Shown here piece after piece: positions 32,401 to 41,454 of a stretch of DNA of 64,000 nt. The position numbers and the translations under genes are program-made. This stretch comes from Monocercomonoides exilis. Its lineage: Eukaryota > Preaxostyla > Oxymonadida > Polymastigidae. The notes under the pieces are model-generated. The model was not told the origin of the DNA. It saw nothing but the letters and a program-made list of their open reading frames with translations, and did no database searches. The stretch covers positions 815,501 through 879,500 of the forward strand of contig LSRY02000009.1 of NCBI GenBank assembly GCA_001643675.2, read 5' to 3'. The first letter of the stretch is position 1. Each line of letters opens with the position of its first letter.

Positions 32401-34251
32401 TTCATTCAGTTTATCTCTTTCTCTTTCTCTTTCTCTTTCTCTTCTTCTTCTTCTTGAACAAGAGACATGCTTGTTTGATGGGAAATATTCATCTTTTGGC
32501 TCATCTGCCATTTGCATTGAATCTTCTGACTGAACAGATGAAGCACAAACAGCGCAATCAGAAGATGAAGCTGAAGCAGAAAAAGAAGCAGAAGCAGAAG
32601 CAGAAGAAGAAGAAGAAGCAGAAGAAGAAGAAGAAGAAGAAGAAGAAGAAGAAGAAGAAGAAGCAGAAGAAGAAGAAGAAGAAGAAGAAGAAGAAGAAGA
32701 AGAAGCAGAAGAAGAAGGCGAAGAAGATGTTCGTTCATTAGGAGGATTCCTTGAAGAAGAAGGAGATGTTGTTGTTGTTGTTGAGGTGTGTGTTTGTGTC
32801 TGCTGACTCTGCAGGAGAAGCTGATGTTGTGTGCTGTCTGGCTGAGGAGGAGCCAACAGAGCTTCTTCTTCCTCTTCTTCTTCTTCTCCCTCATCTCCTC
32901 TGGCTCTTCTGGATGCTCCTCCACTCTGCAGTGAAGAAGACGCATTCCAATCTGAATGAAGACGGTTAAGATGGCTGTGTCCATTGCTCGTCTGAGGTGA
33001 AGATGTCTGTGTGTGTGCTGGCTGTTGTGTGTCATCTGTCTCATTCGCCTCTTCGCCTTTTCCTTTGAGCGCATTCTTTTTCATCCTTTTCGTGTTTATT
33101 TTCATTTTCATTTTCCTTCTTCCTTTCTTCGTTCTCTCCCTTCTCATCTGACATCTTCCCCTCACTGCGACAACCCCTCCTTCTCCCCACAAACCATCCT
33201 CTTCTGCTATTCCTCCACAAAAACTCCACAAATCTATCGGTTCTGACCCCTCACTCGAAATCTCTTCTTCTTCTTCTTCTTCTTCTTCTTCTTCTTCTTC
33301 AAAGATGCATCCAATCATCTTCATCTTCTCCATTTTCGCTTTTTCCATCCATTTTTCTGCTTCCCTCACAGTTTCTGCTGTTCTGCCTTTGTCCAACCAG
33401 CCTTCTTCTCTTCTCTTTTGCTCTTTTGCAACAAAAGATGCATTATTTTCATCTGGCAGAGCAGATGAATCCAAATAAGTTAAATGAAATGAGGTCAAAG
33501 AAGAAGATGATGATGCTGGTGATATCTTTCCTATTCTTCCATTCTCCTCTTCCTCTTCCATTTTCCCCGTATTTTGCCTGCAGTCCGCTCCCAAATCCTC
33601 TTCTGGTTGTATTTTTCCCTTCCTTTCTGCCTTCTGATCTTTCCTCAAACTTTTTTCGTCTTCCCTTTTCTTTCCCTTTTTCCTACCCTGAATCTTCCCT
33701 TTCCCTCCATCTGTATGTTCATTTCCTTCAATTTCCTTTCCTCTGCCGCTTTCTTCCTGGGCCATTAATTCCCTTGGCTTACCAAAAAATCCAATATCTT
33801 TATATTTATAAGACTTACAACGCTGCTTATCGTAATTTTTCTCTGCCTTTTTCCGCCTCACCATTTCGCTTTTCCCTTCATTTCCCCCTTTCCCAAGCCC
33901 ATCCTCAAACCTTACTCTGCTCCTTTCCTTTTCCAGCCCTGTTTCATTTTGTTTATTTCCCTCTCCATTTTTTTCTTCTTCCATCGGCTTTCCTTCCCTC
34001 TCTCTGCACACACAAAAATCCTTCTTCAACACTTCTGCTCTTTTCTGTTCCCCAGTCTGCTGATCTGACTCTTCCTGCTGCTCTTTTCTGTCCCTTTTCA
34101 TCCAAAATACACGCCTCTGATCAGACGGATCTTCCGCCTTGCCTGCCTCTTCACCCTCTTCTTCTCCGACTCCGCTATCAGGCGCTGCTAACTGTGCTGT
34201 CTGCGATCCTCTTGCTGCATCCGATCGGATTTTAATTTTCTTTTTCATCAT
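29461..34251 (-). CDS. Very large acidic/Ser-rich protein (1596 aa), function unknown
   Basis: One uninterrupted minus-strand frame of 1,596 codons ending in TAG. The length rules out chance even in biased DNA, and codon 3 is richer in G/C than the flanks. Residues 1-500 are charged (Lys/Glu/Arg, many G-K-E/R-K-E). About 505-570 is an Ser/Ala tract encoded by GAA-type triplets on the + strand. Acidic runs recur at about 325-335, 790-800, 1095-1115 and 1210-1235. Two stretches look globular: about 855-1080, with F-E-M-H-Q-L-V-F-G-V-D-M-G, S-I-P-S-D-I-V-K-L-H-T-L-F-W-R and a helical W-E-L-M-R-V-C-G-M-L-W segment, and the C-terminal 1505-1560. In the latter, D-E-D-T-K-A-V-L-S-A-V-F-G and V-S-E-W-M-R-M-Y-R-W-K-Q are weakly reminiscent of a homeodomain-type recognition helix followed by a basic run. 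No membrane segments are seen, so a nuclear role is plausible but unproven. Confidence 0.75.
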   Translation of the reverse strand: MMKKKIKIRSDAARGSQTAQLAAPDSGVGEEEGEEAGKAEDPSDQRRVFWMKRDRKEQQEESDQQTGEQKRAEVLKKDFCVCREREGKPMEEEKNGEGNKQNETGLEKERSRVRFEDGLGKGGNEGKSEMVRRKKAEKNYDKQRCKSYKYKDIGFFGKPRELMAQEESGRGKEIEGNEHTDGGKGKIQGRKKGKKREDEKSLRKDQKAERKGKIQPEEDLGADCRQNTGKMEEEEENGRIGKISPASSSSSLTSFHLTYLDSSALPDENNASFVAKEQKRREEGWLDKGRTAETVREAEKWMEKAKMEKMKMIGCIFEEEEEEEEEEEEEISSEGSEPIDLWSFCGGIAEEDGLWGEGGVVAVRGRCQMRRERTKKGRRKMKMKINTKRMKKNALKGKGEEANETDDTQQPAHTQTSSPQTSNGHSHLNRLHSDWNASSSLQSGGASRRARGDEGEEEEEEEEALLAPPQPDSTQHQLLLQSQQTQTHTSTTTTTSPSSSRNPPNERTSSSPSSSASSSSSSSSSSSSSASSSSSSSSSSSSSSASSSSSASASASFSASASSSDCAVCASSVQSEDSMQMADEPKDEYFPSNKHVSCSRRRRRERERERERDKLNEEKAKKAFERHEEKMKKRTKGMAVLLKATMEERRHVDKGEVRGRKGKERRERRERGKKGMRRRVFLAEEDLSRIESEKGEEEEIGTFCCFDGRRWKEPDRRATDTKEDTKEEEEEIEEIRQSHCHFEEEEEEQEDKTLLMESADLGDILGEEEVCASVVPEYCLNEEEGVKEEEEEEEGGGGTEMRGQRKADGYFCLGGSSVLNETAEKRGEVIEEEEEEEDKEEEEDEMRTGNESSICADGFASEVFQMLVAEFACAMQGMAAEGGREREKAKGAEEKSRWDEMAVRGVCFRGERLHPLLVQSTRMALECVKKWMDVEAYGERGTHTNSSEGEKRKTALSVKTACLPFEMHQLVFGVDMGTMPSRVNGNSKDLSEVRVMPLKSIPSDIVKLHTLFWRLFVYLPEMEEMEREGGGGGGKVEGKMKGIRVIPFSEAVGALGEAGAWELMRVCGMLWEESGVLERIKRVEGDDLFVGDENEEDEEEEEEEEEEEEEEGEEEEEKQDDSGHSRRGVLREFERLMEECEKRKECEEKGRMLKRLHWLTGKIGKLERMQEKEGEGSWVRWWRKEMEGDAERGEEIVLEKWNRKRKEETRIGASEEEEEEEEEEEEEEEEEEEDDDEIQNEQKLEQQEQSDAQSTICALIQWEELRFPPVVKVPMEAWRILKFFGNEEMIEMARRRMEKENQSTSYSNMSDTQMTQRQDSTSTSISSSALSLDNGTFLPHLSSSHLSSSSSTSPSSATTFPSTLLYEHSKEEITKEMKDSPWIDLLSQQSPFEQCEGEVGEMVPFLLMPPIVALQSVCGEKGAEKGKLKPALVEMMKVLCEEKEEGEERENEQEEEEERKEVPEFDMQSEMHLQFLKKNTSSSSSSSSRKENEEERKVDEEKRRKRERFDEDTKAVLSAVFGVRRKRVSEWMRMYRWKQAEKARKRQKRELTLKQSQKENASTTKKKDDHKFELEDLGEDDEEGKVSEKEQRKKGN

Positions 34252-34346
34252 CGATCTTGCTCTGTAATAAGTTGTTAAGCCAAATTAAACATTTTTTCAT
34301 TCGATTTTTAATTCGATTTATCTCCTCTCTGCCTTCATCAAACCAA

Positions 34347-35890
34347 ATGAAATACAAGGAAACATGGTTGTTTCATAGGAAAAGGTCTGTTTGGCTGTTT
34401 CTGCCTTGTTTTCTATCTTTTCTGTTGTTTGTCTATTGTCTTGAAAACTCCAATTCCACTTGTGCTTCCGATGAATGGTCGTTTCCAAAAGGAACGGATA
34501 AAATGTGTATTTATCAGTGTTTGCTAAATTCGCATTGTTTGCCTATTACTTCGTTATAATCATGACTTTAACATTCGTTTCTATCAATTTTCAGCTGGGA
34601 ATTTTTCATGTGCTTATTCTACCATGCAGCGCAATTGGGCATCGTAGGACATGATTTTTACTGGTATTTTTATACTGCGGAGATATCTGATAAGCACAAT
34701 CTGAACTCGAATGGAAATTTTGAATTTCTTTTTGGTTCCTAAGGGCCAACTACAAAGTCTAGCATGCTTATTTCAGCACAATTCGTTTTACGCCATCTAA
34801 TTGTACCTGTACCAGCAATATTGAGCGTCTCAGTTGCCATTTTTTTAAAAAGCAAAAAATTACAAAAACGCTTCTGCTACGCTGAGAAATGCCTGAAAGG
34901 CTTCAAAATTTCGTGAGACTATTAAAAATACATATGTACAAACCAGATAGAAGTTTGCTATATTCGTATTTCCCTGGTTATTTGCAAAATACGAAAACAG
35001 AAAAAGGGGATATTTGGAATAATGCTTTGCAAAACAACAATTTTTGGATTGCAAAAAATGTTCCAAAAACGTTGCTCTTTTTGGTATGTATTTTGAGCGG
35101 TGCTCATTGGATGGGATTCAATTGATTTCATTTTCAGATGAGAAAGTTATGGTGCTTATCAAATTATTTCAAATTCATTCTGCTCCCTCTTGAATGACAT
35201 GACGCCTCTCTCCTTTCTCCTTCGTGCTTTTGATGCAATTTGCAAAGGAAAATCAGGTGTAGATATTTTTTGATGACTTGGCTGCCTTGGACGCAGGTAA
35301 TTTCAAAAAACCAAATAATTGTGGTTTTTGGGCAGTGCATTTTGCGAATGGTCTAGCTATATTAATATTGACATTTCAAAAGCAAATGCACATAAAAGGC
35401 ATTGCATGCAATTAGTTTATTTTCTCTGAAGTTTCGAGTTGTGGTTCTGTTCATCAAGTCACGAATGAATTCATTTCCTATCCATTATTCCAGCGCATAA
35501 GCGACTTTCATACGTGAAAATGGAATGCATGCCTTCAATTTATGCATTTTGAAAGATGTTGCACTTTCTCATGCGCAACAACTCGGTTATTTTGGCAAAT
35601 GATATTTTGATGGGAAAATACTTATTTTCATTTCAGAAAAATCAACAATGGAAGATAAATATATCAAAACATTCTGGTATGTTTTCTTTGCATTAATAAT
35701 TTTATTATTTATCCTTTTTTTATCAACGAAACTGCAAGTTTTTGAGCAAAACTTAAGTAATAATATATTTTCAGTCACAGTTTTGAGAGGGCTAATTTTA
35801 TTGCATAACCTGCGATATCTGCTCATTTTGAAGAGATTTGACATTGGAGCTTATGGAGCTGATTTAAGCGCTTATTTTCAATTCTTATAA
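34347..35890 (+). pseudogene. Multi-exon multipass membrane-protein gene or decaying relic
   Basis: Coding blocks join well at first: 34347-34552, 34595-34734 and 34777 onward, through 42-nt introns (GTTATAA...TTTCAG and GTTCCTA...TTTCAG), phases 2 and 1. The blocks encode M-K-Y-K-E-T-W, a hydrophobic helix (L-F-L-P-C-F-L-S-F-L-L-F-V), a Cys-containing loop, and F-Y-H-A-A-Q-L-G-I-V-G-H-D-F-Y-W. The third block then needs a frame change near 34885 to continue as M-P-E-R-L-Q-N-F-V to 35083. There a clean 54-nt intron (GTATGTA...TTTCAG, 35084-35137) follows. Further membrane-like pieces are at about 35285-35410 (F-W-A-V-H-F-A-N-G-L-A-I-L-I-L) and 35648-35890 (A-L-I-I-L-L-F-I-L-F-L and R-G-L-I-L-L-H-N-L-R-Y). 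Splice signals are good, but at least one frameshift and gaps in the 35140-35640 part suggest decay. Family not recognised. Confidence 0.5.
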
Positions 35891-36850
35891 TTCAAGTAAT
35901 TACTACCTTCAATTCATTTAAATTTGCTTGAGCAAATTGAAGATGAGAGACTTTCTATAGTTTTCTTTTTCATGCTGCTATTTGTGAGCACGGAATTGTA
36001 GCTATCTTGGAAGATGCAATGTATTTGTTGGATGAGAGAAAATGAAAGTTTATTGTTGACTTTTTTATTTGAAAAGTTCCAAAGAGAAATTTATTTTTCA
36101 TTATTTTTGAATTTTCTTGGGTCTTTTGCTCATTACCGAGCTTGTCTTTATTTTTATCTGGAGCTTTCAATTTAAAGTGAAACTCTTTCTCATTTCCAAT
36201 TGTTTCGCAACATCCTCATAAATTTGTTTTTAAAAAAATCACAAATTATATTTTCTTTTTCGTTTCTTTTAGACTGTCTTCAGTTTGATGTTCTCTTAAA
36301 AAAAAAAAAAAAAGAAAAGAAAAGAAAGAAAAAAAAGAAAAACTTAACGCAAGCCTTTTCTTTCAACAGACACTATTCTCTAAAAATTTCCTTGTTGCAA
36401 GGGCCTTCTATTGGATGAAATGTGAAATGATTTATAATTTTTGAAATAACCTTTTAATTCTGAGTTTTTCAAAGGGTATTTGAGTTTTTCTTTAACTTTT
36501 CGAAAATAATTGGTCTTGTTGAGTTTACAATAAATTATGCACATATTATTGGAAAATTGACATAATATCGGACATAACAATATGATTATTTTTGAAGTTA
36601 TCTCGATTCATAATGAAGCTTTATTAACTTTTTTGTTAATAAATAAAACAAAAATTTTGAAAATGAATTATTAATTTTCTCAAAAAATGTGATAGTGAGT
36701 GATATTATTTTTTTCAAAAAAAAAAAGAAAAAAATAAAAAAATTCAAAAAAATATTATTTGTTCTTCATCTGTCAAATGCGATGCATTAGCTCCATCAGA
36801 AACACAGAGGATACTGCTTTTGTCATCAGATTCCACATCTGACGATTCTA
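35891..36850. other. AT-rich gene-free stretch
   Basis: No gene. It contains an A-rich tract (about 36299-36340) and AT-rich filler up to the palindromic element that starts after the TA at 36849-36850. Confidence 0.5.
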
Positions 36851-37977
36851 CACCATTTATTATTCGATTTTGGTAAACTAATTATTCAAAGTTGTTAAAC
36901 TAATAACTCAAAATTGGTCAACTGATTATTCAAAATTGGTCAACTGGGGGGAAATATTGATTTTCAAGCTTTTTTTGCACTAAGCCTAAAATAATTGTTT
37001 CACTCATAACATTTTTGAACTTTATCAGTTTTCAAAATAAATTTGATTTTCATATCCTAAAACAGACATCATTGAAATCAAAACATAAAGAATAGCGACA
37101 TTTCACGAATGCCAAAAAATGCACCCATTTTTATTGTGTTTAATGGTCTCAAATAGTCAATGAAAAGTGCATAATTTTTCAATGAAAATGCTTTAAGTGA
37201 AATATTTTGTCCCAACTAATTATTCAAAATTAATAAACTTATTATTCAAAATTGGTCAACTAATTATTCAAAATTTATAAAATCCAGTATTTTTTAAAAA
37301 AAATTTTTTGATATAATAAGATCACTGGTTAAGTGTCAGAAAGCGATTAAAATGTTTTGTTTTTTCATTATTCTTAAAAGGGATGAAAAATTGAACCCCG
37401 ATTTTTATTATTTGTGAATAAACATGAAATTTTCTGATTTTTCAGAAAAAAATCATCATCATGGAATTAGGATAATTTTTGAATTATTTCACCTCACATC
37501 GATAAATAATGTGAAATTTAATCAAGAAAAGTTATTTGCATCAGTTTTTCAAACAAAATACAAATATTTTTTGGAACTGAATAAATCTGCTAATACACTT
37601 TTGAAAATCTTCAATTGTTTTTTATTGTTCATCTTAATATATTTTAATTTCAATAACTTTTCTTGATTGAATTTCACATTATTTATCGATGTGAGGTGAA
37701 ATAATTCAAAAATTATCCTAATTCCATGATGATGATTTTTTTCTGAAAAATCAGAAAATTTCATGTTTATTCACAAATAATAAAAATCGGGGTTCAATTT
37801 TTCATCCCTTTTAAGAATAATGAAAAAACAAAACATTTTAATCGCTTTCTGACACTTAACCAGTGATCTTATTATATCAAAAAATTTTTTTTAAAAAATA
37901 CTGGATTTTATAAATTTTGAATAATTAGTTGACCAATTTTGAATAATAAGTTTTCCAAACTTGAATAATAAATGGTG
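36851..37977. mobile_element. Palindromic MITE-like element with TA flanks, interrupted by an R repeat
   Basis: The ends are inverted copies of CACCATTTATTATTC (36851-36865 and 37963-37977), and each is flanked by TA (36849-36850; 37978-37979), the target site expected for Tc1/mariner-type insertion. Inside is a near-perfect inverted repeat: 37235-37536 matches the complement of 37652-37953 over about 302 bp with about one visible mismatch, around a 115-bp spacer. Both arms carry short AT-rich units containing 'ttattcaaaattggtcaac'. The left arm is interrupted by an R-family repeat at about 36946-37213. No transposase is encoded. Frames on opposite strands that start with identical peptides (37424 + and 37764 -) are a by-product of the palindrome. 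Confidence 0.8.
36946..37213 (+). repeat. R-family dispersed repeat, copy 1 (nested)
   Basis: About 268 bp beginning GGGGGGAAATATTGA and ending AAATATTTTGTCCC, so the two ends are roughly inverted copies of each other. It contains 'aaatcaaaacataaagaat' and 'agtgcataatttttcaatga', both shared with the other R copies at 44345-44613, 44621-44888, 46687-46802 and 54806-55073. It sits inside the left arm of the palindromic element and so inserted after it. Confidence 0.75.
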
Positions 37978-38029
37978 TATGTATGCTTTGTCATCCAGAC
38001 TTAATTCGGATTCATCTTCGTTTTCAATT

Positions 38030-38967
38030 TCATCTTTTTCTTCCATTTCTTCTTTTTTTCCAATAGACTTTCATCCCAATTTCATCTTCGAAAGAAATTT
38101 TGAGAGTGTTTTTTGCTATATCAAAAGCTGAATAATCTCTTAGATATCTTTCTCTAATCACGTGTGTGTGGAAAACCGCTCTTAAAAGCGACCACGTTCC
38201 TTCAATGGTATCTGTGGAAGTACCAGAAGGAGATCCACAAATTGCGTTTTGTGGCACACTGTCCTATCAATGAAGCTAATTGTCCGCAAAGAAGAAGATG
38301 CCTTCCACTCGTCACTCATTATTGTTATTTCCGGAAGAATGTGAGATTTTGAAACAGGAATGAGAATGTTTGCTGAACGATATGAAACAACAAAAATGCA
38401 CTGCTTTTAAAATTTTGAAGAGTTGTTCGTTCTTTCTTTTTCTCCAAAGATTCATGTTTGCTTTTTTCTTCTTACACTTTTATAATTTCTCCCTCTCCAT
38501 ATGCGTTTATCAAACTCCACTATCTTTCTTTCCTTGCCCAACACAATAAAATCATTGTTTATTTGATCAGCACAGGCACATCTCAATACACTGGACCAAT
38601 AACTCACAACCGCATAATGAACTCCTATCATTTTGTGAAAATGCTTTGTTGAAACTCCAATCTTCAACAGAAATATGACCAATTATAATTTTCCTTTTCC
38701 AATCTTCGATATTGTTGATGTTCTATTTTTGAACAACGATCTTTTTTCTCCAAACTTTCTGAATGTTCAATTGTAAAAATTCTCTCCATCATTTTCCATT
38801 TTCAACTCTTTACGGTGAATTCTGCACTGTGGATGCATTTCTCTCATAACTCTTTTGAAAGACCAATCCAAAGCTCGATCTTCGTTTATAAACGTGGTTA
38901 ACTCGTCAAAGACTGAATAATTTTTCCTCTCAGGAACCGCCATTTCACGAAAACATTTGTTGATCAA
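38030..38967 (-). pseudogene. Merlin/IS1595 (ISXO2-like) transposase relic
   Basis: Three minus-strand blocks (38967-38767, 38682-38452, and about 38345-38030) line up in the order of an ISXO2/IS1595-type DDE transposase, the superfamily called Merlin in eukaryotes. The middle block has G-V-S-T-K-H-F and then V-E-F-D-K-R-I-W-R-G-R-N-Y-K-S, the first catalytic Asp region. The last part has I-M-S-D-E-W-K-A (second Asp), V-C-H-K-T-Q-F-V-D, and, after a frame change, T-D-T-I-E-G-T-W-S-L-L-R, the signature around the final acidic residue. The blocks are in different frames with stops between them, so it is dead. The call rests on established knowledge of the family signature; the exact ends and any terminal repeats were not found. 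Confidence 0.75.
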
Positions 38968-39529
38968 ACCAATTTTTTGAATAATTGTTCCATTTTTTGA
39001 TTTTTCTCAATCAATTAAATATGTCACCAAACTTCGAAACAAAAAAATAAAAACATTGTGAATGTGATGAAAGGATGTGAAATGAAAAATACAAATTTTT
39101 AGTACGTCCGATTTTTTTATAACGTTTTGAAGAAAAAATTTTTAAAAAAATTTACATTATTTTTATTTCAGACATATTATTTTCTGAATCACAAAAAATC
39201 GATTAAAAAAATCATATAAGAAAAACCATCGTCAAAAATCAATAATTTTTGTCATTAAAAACTTGTCTTTCATCAAATACTTGTCAATAAACGCAACCTT
39301 CAAATTTTTGACCCTGTAGTCAGAGTCTTTAACCGGGTCAGTGATCTATTCTTGTTATTTTAATTTTTTTATTGTTTTTGTTGCTTTATCGACAAATTGC
39401 GATTCCCTGAATGATGAAAACCTGGATTGAAAATATGAAATTGTTCAAAAAATAATTTTTCCATAGAAAAAGAATAAAGATCAGTTTGGTAATAGAAAAA
39501 ACAGATTATTTCAATAAGGTCAATAATAA
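38968..39529. other. AT-rich stretch between two transposase relics
   Basis: No reading frame or repeat family recognised. Confidence 0.4.
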
Positions 39530-40360
39530 TCAGATGCCCGATATATTGCTCCGAAAGTGGACCCCTCTGGTGCTCTTGCAGGCTGTTCTTCGCTTTCTGC
39601 TCATTCCGTTGGATTTTCCATTAGCTGTTTCATAATCAGCGATCGATCAACCAGCCGCTGAGCACTGACATTCCATGAAGCAACAATTGTTTCTGGATAT
39701 CCTGCTGAAGACAAACAATTTCTCAAAATTGAAAAGAATGCTTCCCTTTTCGATAAAGAAGATGCAGTTTTTCAACATTCCTTTGCTTTAATCAAAATTT
39801 TCTTCATATTGGCTAACCAAAATTGGTCATTGGGTTGAAGGTGTGAGAAGTGTGAGAAGACAATTTTATCATATCGATTAAAGTGTCTCTACACAATCTT
39901 TTAACTTCTTCAACAAAATGACCGACTACACCATCCATCACAAGAGTAATATGCATTAATTGTTCTCATATTGCTATTCTTTTCTTCAATATATCCGAGA
40001 GAAGTGCTATCTTGAAATAATCCACAAACAAGGTTTTTGTAATGTGATCAGTTACTGAAGAAAAACAATTTTCTTGAGATGTTGTTGAGAATAGATATTC
40101 TTTCGGAAGGAATGAATGTGGAATAATAATTATTGACAGAAAACTGCAGCTATCAGAATTGGTCTTAAATGCCATTTATGTGGATTGGTGACGAGAAGTT
40201 TCAAGCACAAATAGAATAGGTGTTGTTTGTGAAGACGAAAAATTATTAGCTCTAAGTGAAAAGAAATATGTTGATGTTTCACATTTATTTCAAAAAAGTC
40301 AAGGCATTGGATTTTCTTCTCCAATATACTTTGAATAAGAATAAAAAAAAGAACATTCAC
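39530..40360 (-). pseudogene. pogo/DDE_1-type transposase relic
   Basis: Read on the minus strand, 40171-39966 gives F-K-T-N-S-D-S-C-S-F-L-S. The region around 39965-39800 then gives H-I-T-L-V-M-D-G-V-V-G-H-F, L-C-R-D-T-L-I-D-M-I-K-L and S-H-T-S-H. That succession (an acidic residue in L-V-M-D-G-x-x-G-H, then a short strand and P-S-H-T-S-H-L-L-Q-P-type motif) is the signature of DDE_1 endonucleases of the pogo/Tigger/Tc5 group. After a frame shift, L-A-N-M-K-K-I-L-I-K-A-K continues. Stops and frame changes show it is inactive. Sequence to about 40950 may be its degraded N-terminal part. Confidence 0.65.
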
Positions 40361-41454
40361 TTTTCTTTATGAATGAGCAATTCTGCCTTCCGGAAGTTCA
40401 TGTTGTTTCGAGAGCTGTTTTCTTTTTTTCTTTTTCTTTTTCTTTTTTTTTGGACGTTGTTGAAAGAAACGCTTTGCTCAATGTTTATTAACCTTCTTCA
40501 CTTCTTCATCTTCTTTTTGCTTCTGAATAAGAAATTCATTTGCTTATATTTATTTTTTATTTTGTTAACATAACAAAAAAAATGTTCACACACCATTTTC
40601 TCCATGTCTGAAACTGTTGGATATTTTCTTGTACCAAAATTTAATAAAATCATATCTTCCATTTTTTCCTATCAGTCATATGAAAATAACGTTGATTTCA
40701 CCTTTTTGCTGATTAATCAACTTGCGTTTCTTGACTCAAGAGCTCGTTGCAAAGATGATCGATGAAGTTATCCACACTTATCAATTTGATGCTGAAAATA
40801 GTCCAAAATATCATGAACAAACAAAGCATTGATGTGGTCGTTTTCCAACGACCTAATATCATTTGTTGCAACAATCCTATGAAGGGTTATTTTTTCTTTA
40901 CGCATTATAATCTAAACATCTGCCTCATATGTCTTCTGACGTGAACATTTTAGAAGTGATGTGACGTGACAGAGAAAAATTTTTATTCACTTATTTATAA
41001 AATTCTTCTTTTTCAAGAAACAAAAATTACAAAAATAAATTGATGTGTATTAAGAATTTTTGAATCATTATTAAAAAGGTCATTATAATTATGATTATTA
41101 TTTTCTTTCATGCTCATTTTCAATTTTTAATTGAACAATGGGTTGTGCCGCAATCGTTTTTTTGTTGCATAAATACCACTGCACTCACGTCACTGCCTGT
41201 CACTGGAGTTATAAAAATCAATTGTCCATTTTTCTAAAATTTGTGTTTTTTCAGGTGCAAAAAATTCTTTAATAAAGTTTTTAACTTCTCAAAGTCAAAT
41301 AATTTAAATATGAATTTAACTTTCATGGTTTTTGTTTTTCTTTTATTTTTTTCTGACTCATTAGGATTATTAGAGCTTGTTTTACACAAAAAGCTGTTAC
41401 AAACTGATGAGATGCTTATTAAAACATAAACTGTTGTTGGAGATTAGAGTCTAA
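40361..41454. other. AT-rich stretch, possible 5' remains of the pogo-like element
   Basis: No intact frame. A minus-strand stretch at about 40950-40700 reads F-I-D-H-L-C-N-E-L-L with stops either side, and may be part of the pogo-like relic's DNA-binding region. Otherwise T-rich filler. Confidence 0.35.

Noticed and set aside
30548-34235. Numerous + strand frames opposite the 1,596-residue gene
   Set aside because: Their Leu/Ser/Phe/Pro composition mirrors the purine-rich codons of the minus-strand gene.
37424-37764. Two frames on opposite strands that begin with the same peptide (M-K-F-S-D-F-S-E-K)
   Set aside because: They are the two arms of one inverted repeat, not a duplicated gene.
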